A stretch of 64,000 nt of DNA from Pycnococcus provasolii (GCA_938743325.2 OW568866.1:186001-250000), one strand, 5' to 3'; numbered from the stretch's first letter, positions 29,841 to 40,231 are shown. The notes: a model not told the origin generated them from the sequence alone. Translations and numbers: made by a program.

Positions 29841-30582
29841 ATGCCCAGACCGACACGTTCTTCGAGGGCGCGCTCTCAGGCTGCTTCTCCGCCTGATGAG
29901 CCTGCTCCTCCTCTTTCAGTCTCACCCTCCTCAATGACGGTCGACCTCTTGAAGAAAGCACTAGCACACTTCAACCTGCCCACAGACGGAAAGAAAGCCG
30001 TTCTCGTCGCAAGACTCACGGAATTCCAAGAGAAAAGTGCTCAGAAACATGACGAAAAGGAGCACGAGGAGGAGGAGGAGGAACCACCGACGACCACCAC
30101 CACCACGGCGCGCGAACAAAACGCTCAGCAGCAGAAGAAGGATGAAACACAAGCTCCGAAGCAGGGGCGAGCATCCCGAGCAAGCAAGCGAGCCGCTGAG
30201 GAGACGACGACGACGACGACGACACAAGCACAACCACAAGCAGAAGCAGCAGAAATCAAGCAGCAAGAGCCCAACGAGGAGGAACCGCCAAAGAAACGAA
30301 CGAGGGGTGCACGAGGAGCTTCGGAAAAGAACGTAAAGCAGGATGAGGAGGAGCAGCTTGTGGAGACAAAGAAATCTGCAGGTGGGCGCGCCAAGAAAGG
30401 ACAGCAGCCACAGCCTGAGACACAACCTGCACCACCAGCTACTCATGAACGAAAGGAAGACGACCATCCTCCCTCTGCTTCGGCTGAGCCTGTCGCAGAG
30501 AAGAATGGCACTCCTCCTCCTCCGTCGGACTCTGCCGCAATGCAAAATCCGGCGGCGCCGGAGCCGGAGCGTGCACGCAACG

Positions 30583-30613
<31 letters not shown>

Positions 30614-30684
30614 ACAACAGCCTCCTCCTCCAGCTTCGCCTCCTCCTCTAGCTTCGCCTGCAAAACCAACACAATTCACAGCAA

Positions 30685-30719
<35 letters not shown>

Positions 30720-31133
30720 CCGCAACAACAACCTCCGCCACCAACCTCTGCACCACCACCAGCACCCGCATACCAGCAGCCGCTGATTGTGCCTCCGGGT
30801 GACGTGGGAGTCGACCACATCCAGCCCATCTTCACGCACCGCGTGGGACTTCTCATTGGACCAGGTGGGAAAACCTTGCGAGCAATCCAAGAGCTGAGTG
30901 GTGCATCCGTTCACGTCGTTACGCCGACGGGATCTCAGCATGCCATAGCAACCATAACCGGTCCTAAGCAGTACCGCGAGCAGGCGGCGATCGCCGTGAC
31001 GGGCATAGCGTACGCGCAGCACGACGTGGATGCAGAGTCGTATGCGAATACAATATGCCGCGCGTGCGATGAGGCACGCGAGCGTTTCCAGCAGCAGATG
31101 CAAACGCAACAACGAACTTCGCTCATTCAGTAA
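29841..31133 (+). CDS. SAP plus KH domain nucleic-acid-binding protein
   Basis: 430 residues from the ATG at 29841 (MPRPTRSSRARSQ); an in-frame ATG at 29808 is possible. Residues about 33-65 are a SAP motif (TVDLLKKALAHFNLPTDGKK, AVLVARLTEF), which binds scaffold-attachment DNA. Residues 70-315 are low complexity: acidic, Thr runs, Gln runs, poly-Pro and poly-Ala, with basic KKRTRGARGA-like patches. Residues about 320-390 form a KH domain with the hallmark G-P-G-G-K loop (VGLLIGPGGKTLRAIQELSGA) and the following strand pair. The combination suggests a nuclear protein linking DNA and RNA, for example in mRNA processing. SAP-KH pairs are uncommon, and no family name can be given. Confidence 0.8.
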
Positions 31134-31308
31134 TAGGAACTTGAGTCATTTTGTCCAACCGTCGTCCATTCACACCACACCACACCACACAACCACAACA
31201 GACGCAGCTGCAGTTTTTATTAGAATTAAATTTTCATTTTTCAATTTTTTTCTCTGAACATTTCACAACACCCTCCGCTGTGTTACACGCGTCACTCCAC
31301 CAACCTCT

Positions 31309-31415
31309 TTAGTCGGAGTCGGAGTCGCCTTCCGCTTCTAGCGCGGCGAGCTTCGCCTTCAGCTCAGCCTCCTTCGCCTCGAGGTCGGCAGCTTCCTTGT
31401 CGACGGCGCCGCCAA

Positions 31416-31450
<35 letters not shown>

Positions 31451-32154
31451 TCCTCCAGCGCCGCGAGCTTCGCCTTCAGCTCAGCCTCCTTCCTGTCCAG
31501 CTCCGCGATCTCGTCGCCACCCTTTCCTGCGGCTGCTCGGGCAGCTGGCGGAATGGCTGCGCGCACGTCCACAGGCTGACCAGGCAGCACGCGCACCTCG
31601 TCCCTTGAGCCGAGCCTGATGTTGAACCACTCGAAGCTCTCGTCGTCCTCTCCCATGTCGTACACGATGCAGTGCGTTCCGTCGGCGGCGTTGTAGTCGC
31701 TGACAATGCCTGGGAACCACCCTCCATCCTCGTCCCAAAACCTCTCAACGCGCCTTCCGATGTACTCGTCGATGGCCACCCCGGTGGTGGTCACCGCGGC
31801 TGTTGTGGACGCCTTTCGCTTCGCGCCAGCAACTTTGGCGGGAGCAGCGGCTGAAGGCGCTCTCGGCGCCTTCGGCGCGCCGCCTCCGCCTCCTCGCTTT
31901 GCGCCCCCTCCCGCGGAAGGTGCTCGGTGCACGCCCCCTCCCGCGAGTGCGCCCTTGATTGCGAGCACGCGCGCGTCCGTCATGGACTCCTGCTGCAGCC
32001 GCTGTTTGGCGGTGCTGTCGATGTTGAGCTCTTTCTCGAGTTCTGTTAGGATGTTGAATCTTTCCCATGACGGCGCGACGATGGCGAACGCCTTGAGGAC
32101 GGCGAGGTATGCATCCGCTTCGAGTTCGCGCACTTCGGCGGAGTTCTTGGGCAT
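31309..32154 (-). CDS. EMSY-like protein: ENT plus Tudor/Agenet domains
   Basis: 281 residues. Residues 5-75 are an ENT domain (LEADAYLAVLKAFAIVAPSW, LTELEKELNIDSTAKQRLQQ, DARVLAIKG), known from EMSY and plant EMSY-LIKE proteins. Residues about 130-185 are a Tudor/Agenet barrel (YIGRRVERFWDEDGGWFPGI, VSDYNAADGTHCIVYDMGED, ESFEWFNI) with the aromatic residues that line a methyl-lysine pocket. This order is that of plant EML proteins, histone readers that act in chromatin and defence. The C-terminus repeats the phrase EAELKAKLAALE twice around a poly-Asp run. The start MPKNSAEVRE is the first ATG. It is divergent from RPT2. Confidence 0.82.
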
Positions 32155-32770
32155 GATGGTTCGATTTTCAGGTCTTAGGCAAAGAATAAGAAGTCGCGTA
32201 ACTACCGATCAGAGAATCACGCCAACGCCAAGGGAAAGTCACTCCAACGGTGCTCACCAACGGGACCAAAAGGGGAAAGTCACCAAGTTAATTTCAAGAT
32301 TTCGAGAGGGACGGTGCGAGAGAAGAAAAGGGGGTGGGGACCCGAGGTGCTGTCGTCAAAACTCAAAAAAAAGCCTCGAGCGTCAAAAGGGACCGGTCGC
32401 GGGGCGGTCGGCCAAATGGGGAGGCTGGGAGAACACTGCAGTGGCCGAAAGGCGGAGACCATTCTTTGGAACTCGGGGTTCCAAACAAAACGAAAACGCA
32501 AAGCTCAAAGAGGAGTCCTGACACCTGACCGATGCTGTTCTCCTGGGACTGTTTGTTCTCCAACGGCTCTTTTTCTGTTTAGGGAGTTCTTTCCTGGAGG
32601 GGTCTGCCCAGTTAGGTTTCGGGCAGGTTTCGGGTTTTAGGTTTTAGGTTTTAGGTTTTTGACCTCTCTTCTCTGCCCTCTGGGGTCGGCTTCCCGCCCC
32701 GCCCCTCCTAGCTCGCTTTAGACGCGTCATTTCCTGCTCGTGCTTTCTGCGCGAGAGCCATACATACACC
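32155..32770. promoter_or_regulatory. Divergent promoter region of EMSY-like and RPT2 genes
   Basis: 616 bp without a gene. The last 140 bp hold GGTTTCGGG words and a GGTTTTA array at 32632-32660. Confidence 0.5.
32632..32660. repeat. Telomere-like TTTTAGG variant array
   Basis: Four tandem units of GGTTTTA about 110 bp upstream of the RPT2 ATG. It is a variant of the TTAGGG words in other spacers. Confidence 0.7.
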
Positions 32771-34096
32771 ATGGGCAACCAGCAGTCCGGACCGGGCGGC
32801 GACCCCTCGAATCAAAACAACAAAGACCAGAAGAAGAAGAAGTACGAACCGCCCGCGCCACCCGCACGCGTCGGCAAGAAGCAGCGAAGGCCGAAAGGGA
32901 CGGAAATCGGAACCAGACTGCCAACAGTCACGCCAACCGCAAAGTGCAAGCTGCGCATGCTCAAGCTCGAGCGAGTCAAGGACTACCTGCTCATGGAGGA
33001 GGAGTTCGTCAAGGAGCAGGAACGCGTAAAGCCGGCGGAGGACAAGAAGGAGGCGGACCGCTCCAAGGTGGACGACATGCGAGGAAGCCCCATGTCCGTG
33101 GGCACGCTCGAGGAAATCATCGACGAAAACCACGCCATCGTTAGCAGCAGCGTCGGGCCTGAGTACTACGTCTCCATGATGAGCTTCGTCGACAAAACGC
33201 AGCTCGAACCGGGGTGCAACGTTCTGCTGCACAACAAGGTGCTCTCCGTCGTGGGCATACTGAACGACGAGGCGGACCCCATGGTTAGCGTCATGAAAGT
33301 CGAAAAGGCGCCCCTGGAGAGCTACGCGGACGTCGGAGGCCTCGAGTCGCAGGTGCAGGAGATCAAGGAGGCGGTCGAGCTGCCTCTCACGCACCCGGAG
33401 TTGTATGAGGAGATTGGAATCAAGCCACCGAAGGGCGTTATCCTGTACGGTGAGCCGGGAACGGGAAAGACGCTGCTCGCCAAGGCTGTGGCAAATTCCA
33501 CCTCGGCAACGTTCCTGCGCGTCGTGGGAAGCGAGCTGATCCAGAAATACCTCGGCGACGGACCGAAGCTCGTTCGAGAGCTGTTCCGCGTCGCGGACGA
33601 GATGGCGCCGAGCATCGTGTTCATCGACGAGATTGACGCCGTGGGAACAAAGCGATACGATAGCACGTCAGGAGGTGAGAGGGAGATTCAGCGAACCATG
33701 CTCGAGCTTCTGAACCAGATGGACGGGTTCGACAGCCGAGGCGACGTCAAGGTGATCATGGCGACGAACCGCATCGAGAGCCTCGATCCTGCACTGCTGC
33801 GTCCCGGTCGTATCGACCGTAAGATCGAGTTCCCGCTACCCGACCAGAAGACGAAGCGTCGCATCTTCGGCATTCACACGGGGCGCATGACGCTCAGCGA
33901 CGACGTGAACCTCGAGGAGTTTGTCATGTCCAAGGACGACCTCAGCGGTGCTGACATCAAGGCAATCTGCACTGAGGCTGGCCTGCTCGCGCTGCGTGAG
34001 AGGCGAATGAAGGTGACGCAGTCGGACTTTAAGAAGGCGAAGGAGAAGGTGCTCTATAAAAAGAAGGAAGGCTTCCCCGATGGCCTTTACTCGTAA
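32771..34096 (+). CDS. RPT2: 26S proteasome regulatory ATPase subunit RPT2
   Basis: 441 residues, normal length for the family. It starts MGNQQSG, the N-myristoylation signal conserved in RPT2. Then come the coiled coil and OB region ([32 protein letters not shown]), Walker A GEPGTGKT (227-234), Walker [12 protein letters not shown], sensor and Arg-finger segments ([20 protein letters not shown]), and the C-terminal LYS, which meets the hydrophobic-Tyr-X rule for opening the 20S gate. It is part of the six-ATPase ring that unfolds ubiquitylated substrates. It is intronless. Its 3' end is convergent with the channel-GST gene, 165 bp away. Confidence 0.96.
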   Translation: MGNQQSGPGGDPSNQNNKDQKKKKYEPPAPPARVGKKQRRPKGTEIGTRLPTVTPTAKCKLRMLKLERVKDYLLMEEEFVKEQERVKPAEDKKEADRSKVDDMRGSPMSVGTLEEIIDENHAIVSSSVGPEYYVSMMSFVDKTQLEPGCNVLLHNKVLSVVGILNDEADPMVSVMKVEKAPLESYADVGGLESQVQEIKEAVELPLTHPELYEEIGIKPPKGVILYGEPGTGKTLLAKAVANSTSATFLRVVGSELIQKYLGDGPKLVRELFRVADEMAPSIVFIDEIDAVGTKRYDSTSGGEREIQRTMLELLNQMDGFDSRGDVKVIMATNRIESLDPALLRPGRIDRKIEFPLPDQKTKRRIFGIHTGRMTLSDDVNLEEFVMSKDDLSGADIKAICTEAGLLALRERRMKVTQSDFKKAKEKVLYKKKEGFPDGLYS

Positions 34097-34261
34097 AGAT
34101 TTGTATGTAACCCAACGGAACCGTCGCTTTTCTATAACCTTAAGGCCGCTCATTGAGGTATGGAGTCTGGGAATTGGCTTTATCTTTTTTTTGCAACTTA
34201 TTATTTTACAGCTAGTTCATCTCAATTAACTATTGTACATGTATCTGTTTTGCCATCTCCA

Positions 34262-37200
34262 TCATATACAGATGGCAGCGTTCGTTTTCGATTTCGACTT
34301 CATCGATTTACGCCTCTTAAGCACCTTCTTCGCAGAAACTGCGCCCGACACACTCGCTTGTTCGCCCGAATTCCTAGAAGCAGCATCTAAAGGAACAGGA
34401 ACTCCCACGACTGGTGCGGTAGCGAGACTTTTGGAACTTGCTTTGTCGTTCGACACCGTCCGCGTATCTGAAGACAGTGAAACAGATTCTTTCTTCGAAC
34501 TCGTAGCATCAGATTCAGAAGTTGGAGCTTCTTTCGAAGTCAACGATGCCTCATCACCCATGTCCGTCGGCATCGTTGGCATCAAGACAGCTCGAATTGC
34601 CTTCTGGTATGCCGAGTCCCTACGACGTGCTCGACACATCACCGGGTACATCACGTCCTCCCCGCACACGTCCGGTGCGCTCGTCGCGATCATGTTCGCA
34701 GCCACGCGAGCAGACGCCGCGCTGTTCTCGTCCAGAGATGTCGACTTGTACGAGTAGCCCCATGACTCGCGCTTCACCCACGCTTCCAGGTACCTCTGCA
34801 GAGACGGACATCCGAGATCGGCGAGACTGCATGCGCCCTGAGGAAGCTTGTGCAGACCGATCTCCAAGCAGATGCGAGAAAAGTGGAGCATCGACGACAG
34901 GTACACGTCCACGAGATCAGGCGCATCTCCCGCCAGGAACGGACCCGCGCACGACGATACCGCCGACTCCGCCTCGTGCAGCGCGGATAACGCGCCTTCG
35001 ATCGCGCGATCGCGCAGAGACGCGCCGCTCTCGCCAGATACCTCCTCCAGGCCCGCGCCGCCGCGCGTGAACGCGATGAAGCCCGACGCGGACTCGCATG
35101 TCGACTCCGCAACCAGAGTCAGCCACAGACCGTACGACATCGCGCCGCCGAGCGCCTGCACGCGCTCCACCGTCAGCGCGGTGTTGCGCACGCGTGCCAC
35201 CGCAGCCACCTGCGGGTTCTGATCGCTCGCGTTCTTCAAGATCGTCTCGAACTCGCCAACCCACTCACCAGTCGACGTGCCGCCGGGCGTGCCCTGGATC
35301 GCAGGCGTCGTCCCAGCCGGGAACGCCTCCAAGAACCACGACGCCTTGTTCGTGCTGTCGATCATGTACGTCTCGAACGGCACGCGCGCCTCCGCCAGAA
35401 TCAGACCCAGACGCATGCAGTACGGACAGAACGGTACCAGCGGGCCCAGCGGGCTCTCGCCGTCGACGACCGCGCCTGCGCCGTACGACGCGCGGTGCGA
35501 CAGCACAGCCTTGCGAGGCACGCCCGCCATCGGCGGCGTGATCGGCGGCGGCGGCGGCAGAGGGAACGGCCAGAGCGGATCGTCTTCAGGGTTGCACAGA
35601 GCCATGTCTGAGACAGGCTTTTGCGTTGTCGAAGCGTCGTCTGTGGCATCAGGAATGGTGCACTGCAGGCCCCTCGATTGGATAGCTTGCGCATACACTG
35701 GATCCTTTCGGCGAAGAACTGTCAGGCACACCGCCATCTCCTCTGTCGAATATGCATCGGGGGCTAGATCAACCAATCGAGATACCAGAGGACGAAGTAG
35801 AGCCGCATTGACCATGGACGTCGTGCGGAAAGAAGTAAACCATGACGGACGTTGTGTCCAAGCGTCTAAATAGGAAAGCACCGAAGCACCACCGAGCTGT
35901 GCAAAACCGCAAGGCTGCTGCGGCAACGCCGCAATACCGCTCTCAAGGAGATTGTGAGTGTAGAGCAACATCGGAGCCAGGAAGACGTCCGCGATGTCGG
36001 GTTTGTCGCCACCCAGGAACGCACCTGGCGTGCTCGTGATCAGCGCATCAATCTCGTGCACCGCCTCCAAAGCAGCGGTCATCACCATGTCGCGAAGAAG
36101 GTCTTCTGGAGTAGTGAAGTCAAGCCCAGCGGTGCTGAGGCATTCGGACAGGAACTCCTTGCCTCGCGTCGTTTTCGTGCCAATCAGCCGTATGCCGATC
36201 AGCGCATACTTCAGCCGGTCGCCGAGACGCTTCACGTCTTCTACGGAGGCTGGTCCGCGCTGCTCTGTCATCGCACCCACGCGCGGATTTTGCTCCTTCG
36301 CGCGATCCAGCAGACTGGCGAAGTCGCCGACCCATTCACTACTCTCCAACCCGCCAGGTGTGCCCTGCATCGCGGGAGTCTGCAGCTTTGGATATGCCGT
36401 CTTGAACCAACCATCACGGAACGTCGCGTCGTCCAGCAGCACAAGCTCGACGGGCACATCTGCCTCGCATAGTATCAAGCTCAAGCGAGTGCAATGAATG
36501 CAATACGGCATCACCGGGCCCTTCGGACATGTGCCGTCGATACCAGATCCATGACCATACGAGGCACGTACGGCAATCACCGCGAGACGAGGAGCGTTCG
36601 GCTTCGCAGGAGATTGCGGTGCCTCCTCCGCAGCCTCCCACCGAGGTTCGTATGCGCCCACCGCCTTCAAATACGCGCGATCCTTGCGACGAGCGCGGGA
36701 CATGATTGCATACATGTCGGACGTCTCGCCGCACACGTCCGGTGCGCTCGTCGCGATCATGTCCGCAGCCACGCGAGCAGACGCCGCGCTGTTCTCGTCC
36801 AGAGATGTCGACTTGTACGAGTAGCCCCATGACTCGCGCTTCACCCACGCTTCCAGGTACCTCTGCAGAGACGGACATCCGAGATCGGCGAGACTGCATG
36901 CGCCCTGAGGAAGCTTGTGCAGACCGATCTCCAAGCAGATGCGAGAAAAGTGGAGCATCGACGACAGGTACACGTCCACGAGATCAGGCGCGTCTCCCGC
37001 CAGGAACGGACCCGCGCACGACGATACCGCCGACTCCGCCTCGCGCAGCGCGGATAACGCGCCTTCGATCGCGCGATCGCGCAGAGACGCGCCGCTCTCG
37101 CCAGATACCTCCTCCAGGCCCGCGCCGCCGCGCGTGAACGCGATGAAGCCCGACGCGGACTCACATGTCGACTCCGCAACCAGAGTCAGCCACAGACTGT

Positions 37201-40200
37201 ACGACATCGCGCCGCCGAGCGCCTGCACGCGCTCCACCGTCAGCGCGGTGTTGCGCACGCGTGCCACCGCAGCCACCTGCGGGTTCTGATCGCTCGCGTT
37301 CTTCAAGATCGTCTCGAACTCGCCAACCCACTCGCCAGTCGACGTGCCGCCGGGCGTGCCCTGGATCGCAGGCGTCGTCCCAGCCGGGAACGCCTCCAAG
37401 AACCACGACGCCTTGTTCGTGCTGTCGATCATGTACGTCTCGAACGGCACGCGCGCCTCCGCCAGAATCAGACCCAGACGCATGCAGTACGGACAGAACG
37501 GTACCAGCGGGCCCAGCGGGCTCTCGCCGTCGACGACCGCGCCTGCGCCGTACGACGCGCGGTGCGACAGCACAGCCTTGCGAGGCACGCCCGCCATCGG
37601 CGGCGTGATCGGCGGCGGCGGCGGCAGTGGAAACGGTATAAGTGCTTCGTCGTAATCATCGTCTTCTTCCGTGATGCCGGACACTACTGCTTTCTTAAGA
37701 ATATCACGTATTGCCTTCTGGTATGCCGAGTCCCTACGACGTGCTCGACACATCACCGGGTACATCACGTCCTCCCCGCACACGTCCGGTGCGCTCGTCG
37801 CGATCATGTTCGCAGCCACGCGAGCAGACGCCGCGCTGTTCTCGTCCAGAGATGTCGACTTGTACGAGTAGCCCCATGACTCGCGCTTCACCCACGCTTC
37901 CAGGTACCTCTGCAGAGACGGACATCCGAGATCGGCGAGACTGCATGCGCCCTGAGGAAGCTTGTGCAGACCGATCTCCAAGCAGATGCGAGAAAAGTGG
38001 AGCATCGACGACAGGTACACGTCCACGAGATCAGGCGCGTCTCCCGCCAGGAACGGACCCGCGCACGACGATACCGCCGACTCCGCCTCGCGCAGCGCAG
38101 ATAACGCGCCTTCGATCGCGCGATCGCGCAGAGACGCGCCGCTCTCGCCAGATACCTCCTCCAGGCCCGCGCCGCCGCGCGTGAACGCGATGAAGCCCGA
38201 CGCGGACTCACATGTCGACTCCGCAACCAGAGTCAGCCACAGACTGTACGACATCGCGCCGCCGAGCGCCTGCACGCGCTCCACCGTCAGCGCGGTGTTG
38301 CGCACGCGTGCCACCGCAGCCACCTGCGGGTTCTGATCGCTCGCGTTCTTCAAGATCGTCTCGAACTCGCCAACCCACTCGCCAGTCGACGTGCCGCCGG
38401 GCGTGCCCTGGATCGCAGGCGTCGTCCCAGCCGGGAACGCCTCCAAGAACCACGACGCCTTGTTCGTGCTGTCGATCATGTACGTCTCGAACGGCACGCG
38501 CGCCTCCGCCAGAATCAGACCCAGACGCATGCAGTACGGACAGAACGGTACCAGCGGGCCCAGCGGGCTCTCGCCGTCGACGACCGCGCCTGCGCCGTAC
38601 GACGCGCGGTGCGACAGCACAGCCTTGCGAGGCACGCCCGCCATCGGCGGCGTGATCGGCGGCGGCGGCGGCAGAGGGAACGGCCAGAGCGGATCGTCTT
38701 CAGGGTTTTCATAATTTGCAGTCGTTGTTTGGGCTTTGTTTGTTTCTGTGTGCTGCTCTTTTGCATTAGCTAGTGAAGTTGTCTCGTTTTTGGTGGAATC
38801 GTGAGATGAGGTGTTGAGGTCATCTGCTGGACTTTGTGTAAGAGCACTCAAAGGCGACGCGACGGGTGAGGATTCCAATGCTGGAATGATTTGATCAAAA
38901 TTTGCCCAGTCGATGTACGCCTTTCCGTTGCTGCCGGTTTGAATCACATCCGCGAACCGTGAATCTTGAAGAACGTCGTCTTTGTCGTACGTAGTGACCG
39001 CAGAAAGGTCTGCGCCATAAATTGGATCGGTCGCTGTGAACGTGACGTGCAATAGCCAGTGCTCTTCTTCGTCGTCACTGTCATCATCCATAACCGCGTA
39101 CATATGGGCATAGAGCGCAGAAGATTCGTCAATTGTGTGTGCGATTGTGTGCACGCCAGAGATGGTCGACGGCTGCGGAACCTCGAGTTCGTCCTTCCGC
39201 ATGTATCCTTCTCCCTCGTCTGTAACGTGTCGCGTCAGCAGAGTTGCGCGTATGGTCGGGTTGAAGAGAGTGTGGCAGCGCAGATTTGCAACGCGGATCA
39301 GCAAGGTGGGGATACCGTCGCGCTTGCAGATGACCGCCCTCGCACACCAGACGAGATCTGCCTGCGGCTTTTGGAACTTGGCAAGTACTGCGGCAAACAC
39401 GAACACGTTGACAATCACGCCGGCGAGCTGACTGAGGTACGCGACGGCGTAAGCGGCGTCCGAAGCGGGATACACGGTTCCAAAACCCATGGTGATGACG
39501 TGCGCCGTTGCATATCGAATCGCAAGCATGATTTTGGTCGCCTCAGGCTTCCCAGCATCGCTTTCCATGTCAGCGGTGGTGTTGACGACATCCACAGGAT
39601 AGGACATAGCTGTGCAAATGACGATGGCAACGCCGTACATAATTATCGACATCAGGCCGCAGAAGCCCCACGACGACTCGAGCACAAGAAAGTAAATGTA
39701 ACCTGCGGACATGGTCACGCCGCGCGAGCCTCTTGCCGCCGACTCTTCTTTTGTCTTCAGGCGCGCCTTGCGGAAGAGCTCTTTGGCGGAGTCGACGCTC
39801 GCTTTGAGTCTCGCTCTTACAGCCACCTCCCGCAACGACTTCATCTTCGCGCCTGCGTTGTTTGCCTTCTCCGCCTTTGCGTGCGCACCCGCAGCTTGCC
39901 AAGCGGCACGCGTCCACGCTGGCGTCTGCGCGCCCTGAATTTCTTCACCATTTCGCCGTCTGTCCTCGAGGAACGACTTGGACGCGGCAACAAGCGCTCC
40001 GTTTCCTGCCCCTCCCTTTCCTTTTACGAGAGACGCCACCTTAACTCCCCGCCCTCCTCCTTGCGCGGAGACAACATCTTCGGATATCGCCCCGGCCGGC
40101 GTTGATGTTGACGAGGTTGATGTTGAGGCTGCTTGAAGGCTTGAAGACGAGGACGCAGCGTCCAAGGACGCATTACTATACTCTGGGTCCGAAGACGAAG

Positions 40201-40231
40201 GCGCGACTCGCACACCACCACCACGCATCAC
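34262..40231 (-). CDS. Inward-rectifier K+ channel fused to four DHAR/CLIC-like GST modules
   Basis: 1989 residues, a single open frame. Residues 1-170 are low complexity and basic. TM1 lies at about 180-208, the pore filter TMGFG at 247-251, and TM2 at about 261-287. They are followed by a Kir cytosolic domain (TLLIRVANLRCHTLFNPTIRA; HTIAHTIDESSALY; GADLSAVTTYDKDDVL). After a Ser/Thr linker come four GST-like modules, each with a thioredoxin-fold CxxC: CPYC at 564, 913 and 1602, and CIHC at 1244. Each also has WF..(A)(F/Y)P plus a TPA cis-Pro motif and an all-helical C-terminal half, closest to dehydroascorbate reductases and CLIC proteins. Pro-rich hinges (PFPLPPPPPITPPMAG) precede modules A, B and D. 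Kir termini are cytosolic and the channel is a tetramer, so sixteen thiol modules would surround it. Redox gating is inference. Confidence 0.88.
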   Translation of the reverse strand: MMRGGGVRVAPSSSDPEYSNASLDAASSSSSLQAASTSTSSTSTPAGAISEDVVSAQGGGRGVKVASLVKGKGGAGNGALVAASKSFLEDRRRNGEEIQGAQTPAWTRAAWQAAGAHAKAEKANNAGAKMKSLREVAVRARLKASVDSAKELFRKARLKTKEESAARGSRGVTMSAGYIYFLVLESSWGFCGLMSIIMYGVAIVICTAMSYPVDVVNTTADMESDAGKPEATKIMLAIRYATAHVITMGFGTVYPASDAAYAVAYLSQLAGVIVNVFVFAAVLAKFQKPQADLVWCARAVICKRDGIPTLLIRVANLRCHTLFNPTIRATLLTRHVTDEGEGYMRKDELEVPQPSTISGVHTIAHTIDESSALYAHMYAVMDDDSDDEEEHWLLHVTFTATDPIYGADLSAVTTYDKDDVLQDSRFADVIQTGSNGKAYIDWANFDQIIPALESSPVASPLSALTQSPADDLNTSSHDSTKNETTSLANAKEQHTETNKAQTTTANYENPEDDPLWPFPLPPPPPITPPMAGVPRKAVLSHRASYGAGAVVDGESPLGPLVPFCPYCMRLGLILAEARVPFETYMIDSTNKASWFLEAFPAGTTPAIQGTPGGTSTGEWVGEFETILKNASDQNPQVAAVARVRNTALTVERVQALGGAMSYSLWLTLVAESTCESASGFIAFTRGGAGLEEVSGESGASLRDRAIEGALSALREAESAVSSCAGPFLAGDAPDLVDVYLSSMLHFSRICLEIGLHKLPQGACSLADLGCPSLQRYLEAWVKRESWGYSYKSTSLDENSAASARVAANMIATSAPDVCGEDVMYPVMCRARRRDSAYQKAIRDILKKAVVSGITEEDDDYDEALIPFPLPPPPPITPPMAGVPRKAVLSHRASYGAGAVVDGESPLGPLVPFCPYCMRLGLILAEARVPFETYMIDSTNKASWFLEAFPAGTTPAIQGTPGGTSTGEWVGEFETILKNASDQNPQVAAVARVRNTALTVERVQALGGAMSYSLWLTLVAESTCESASGFIAFTRGGAGLEEVSGESGASLRDRAIEGALSALREAESAVSSCAGPFLAGDAPDLVDVYLSSMLHFSRICLEIGLHKLPQGACSLADLGCPSLQRYLEAWVKRESWGYSYKSTSLDENSAASARVAADMIATSAPDVCGETSDMYAIMSRARRKDRAYLKAVGAYEPRWEAAEEAPQSPAKPNAPRLAVIAVRASYGHGSGIDGTCPKGPVMPYCIHCTRLSLILCEADVPVELVLLDDATFRDGWFKTAYPKLQTPAMQGTPGGLESSEWVGDFASLLDRAKEQNPRVGAMTEQRGPASVEDVKRLGDRLKYALIGIRLIGTKTTRGKEFLSECLSTAGLDFTTPEDLLRDMVMTAALEAVHEIDALITSTPGAFLGGDKPDIADVFLAPMLLYTHNLLESGIAALPQQPCGFAQLGGASVLSYLDAWTQRPSWFTSFRTTSMVNAALLRPLVSRLVDLAPDAYSTEEMAVCLTVLRRKDPVYAQAIQSRGLQCTIPDATDDASTTQKPVSDMALCNPEDDPLWPFPLPPPPPITPPMAGVPRKAVLSHRASYGAGAVVDGESPLGPLVPFCPYCMRLGLILAEARVPFETYMIDSTNKASWFLEAFPAGTTPAIQGTPGGTSTGEWVGEFETILKNASDQNPQVAAVARVRNTALTVERVQALGGAMSYGLWLTLVAESTCESASGFIAFTRGGAGLEEVSGESGASLRDRAIEGALSALHEAESAVSSCAGPFLAGDAPDLVDVYLSSMLHFSRICLEIGLHKLPQGACSLADLGCPSLQRYLEAWVKRESWGYSYKSTSLDENSAASARVAANMIATSAPDVCGEDVMYPVMCRARRRDSAYQKAIRAVLMPTMPTDMGDEASLTSKEAPTSESDATSSKKESVSLSSDTRTVSNDKASSKSLATAPVVGVPVPLDAASRNSGEQASVSGAVSAKKVLKRRKSMKSKSKTNAAICI
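34582..35590 (-). repeat. DHAR-like module D (fourth, C-terminal)
   Basis: Encodes about residues 1548-1883, CPYC at 1602. Almost identical in DNA to modules A and B; differs for example in AMSYG and SALHEAES. Confidence 0.85.
35641..36598 (-). repeat. DHAR-like module C (third, divergent)
   Basis: Encodes about residues 1212-1530. CIHC replaces CPYC; TPAMQG replaces TPAIQG. Clearly diverged in sequence from A, B and D, but has the same fold order and length. Confidence 0.8.
36646..37633 (-). repeat. DHAR-like module B (second)
   Basis: Encodes about residues 867-1195, CPYC at 913. Near-identical to A until its last 25 or so residues (SDMYAIMSRARRKDRAYLKAV), which differ. Confidence 0.85.
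37696..38704 (-). repeat. DHAR-like module A (first, next to the channel)
   Basis: Encodes about residues 510-845, CPYC at 564. It is joined to the Kir cytosolic domain by a Ser/Thr/Asn-rich linker (about 455-509). Confidence 0.85.

Noticed and set aside
34582-38704. Direct repeats considered as CRISPR or transposon repeats
   Set aside because: Units are 0.9-1 kb, in frame and coding for GST modules; spacing and size do not fit CRISPR, and no ends of a mobile element are seen.
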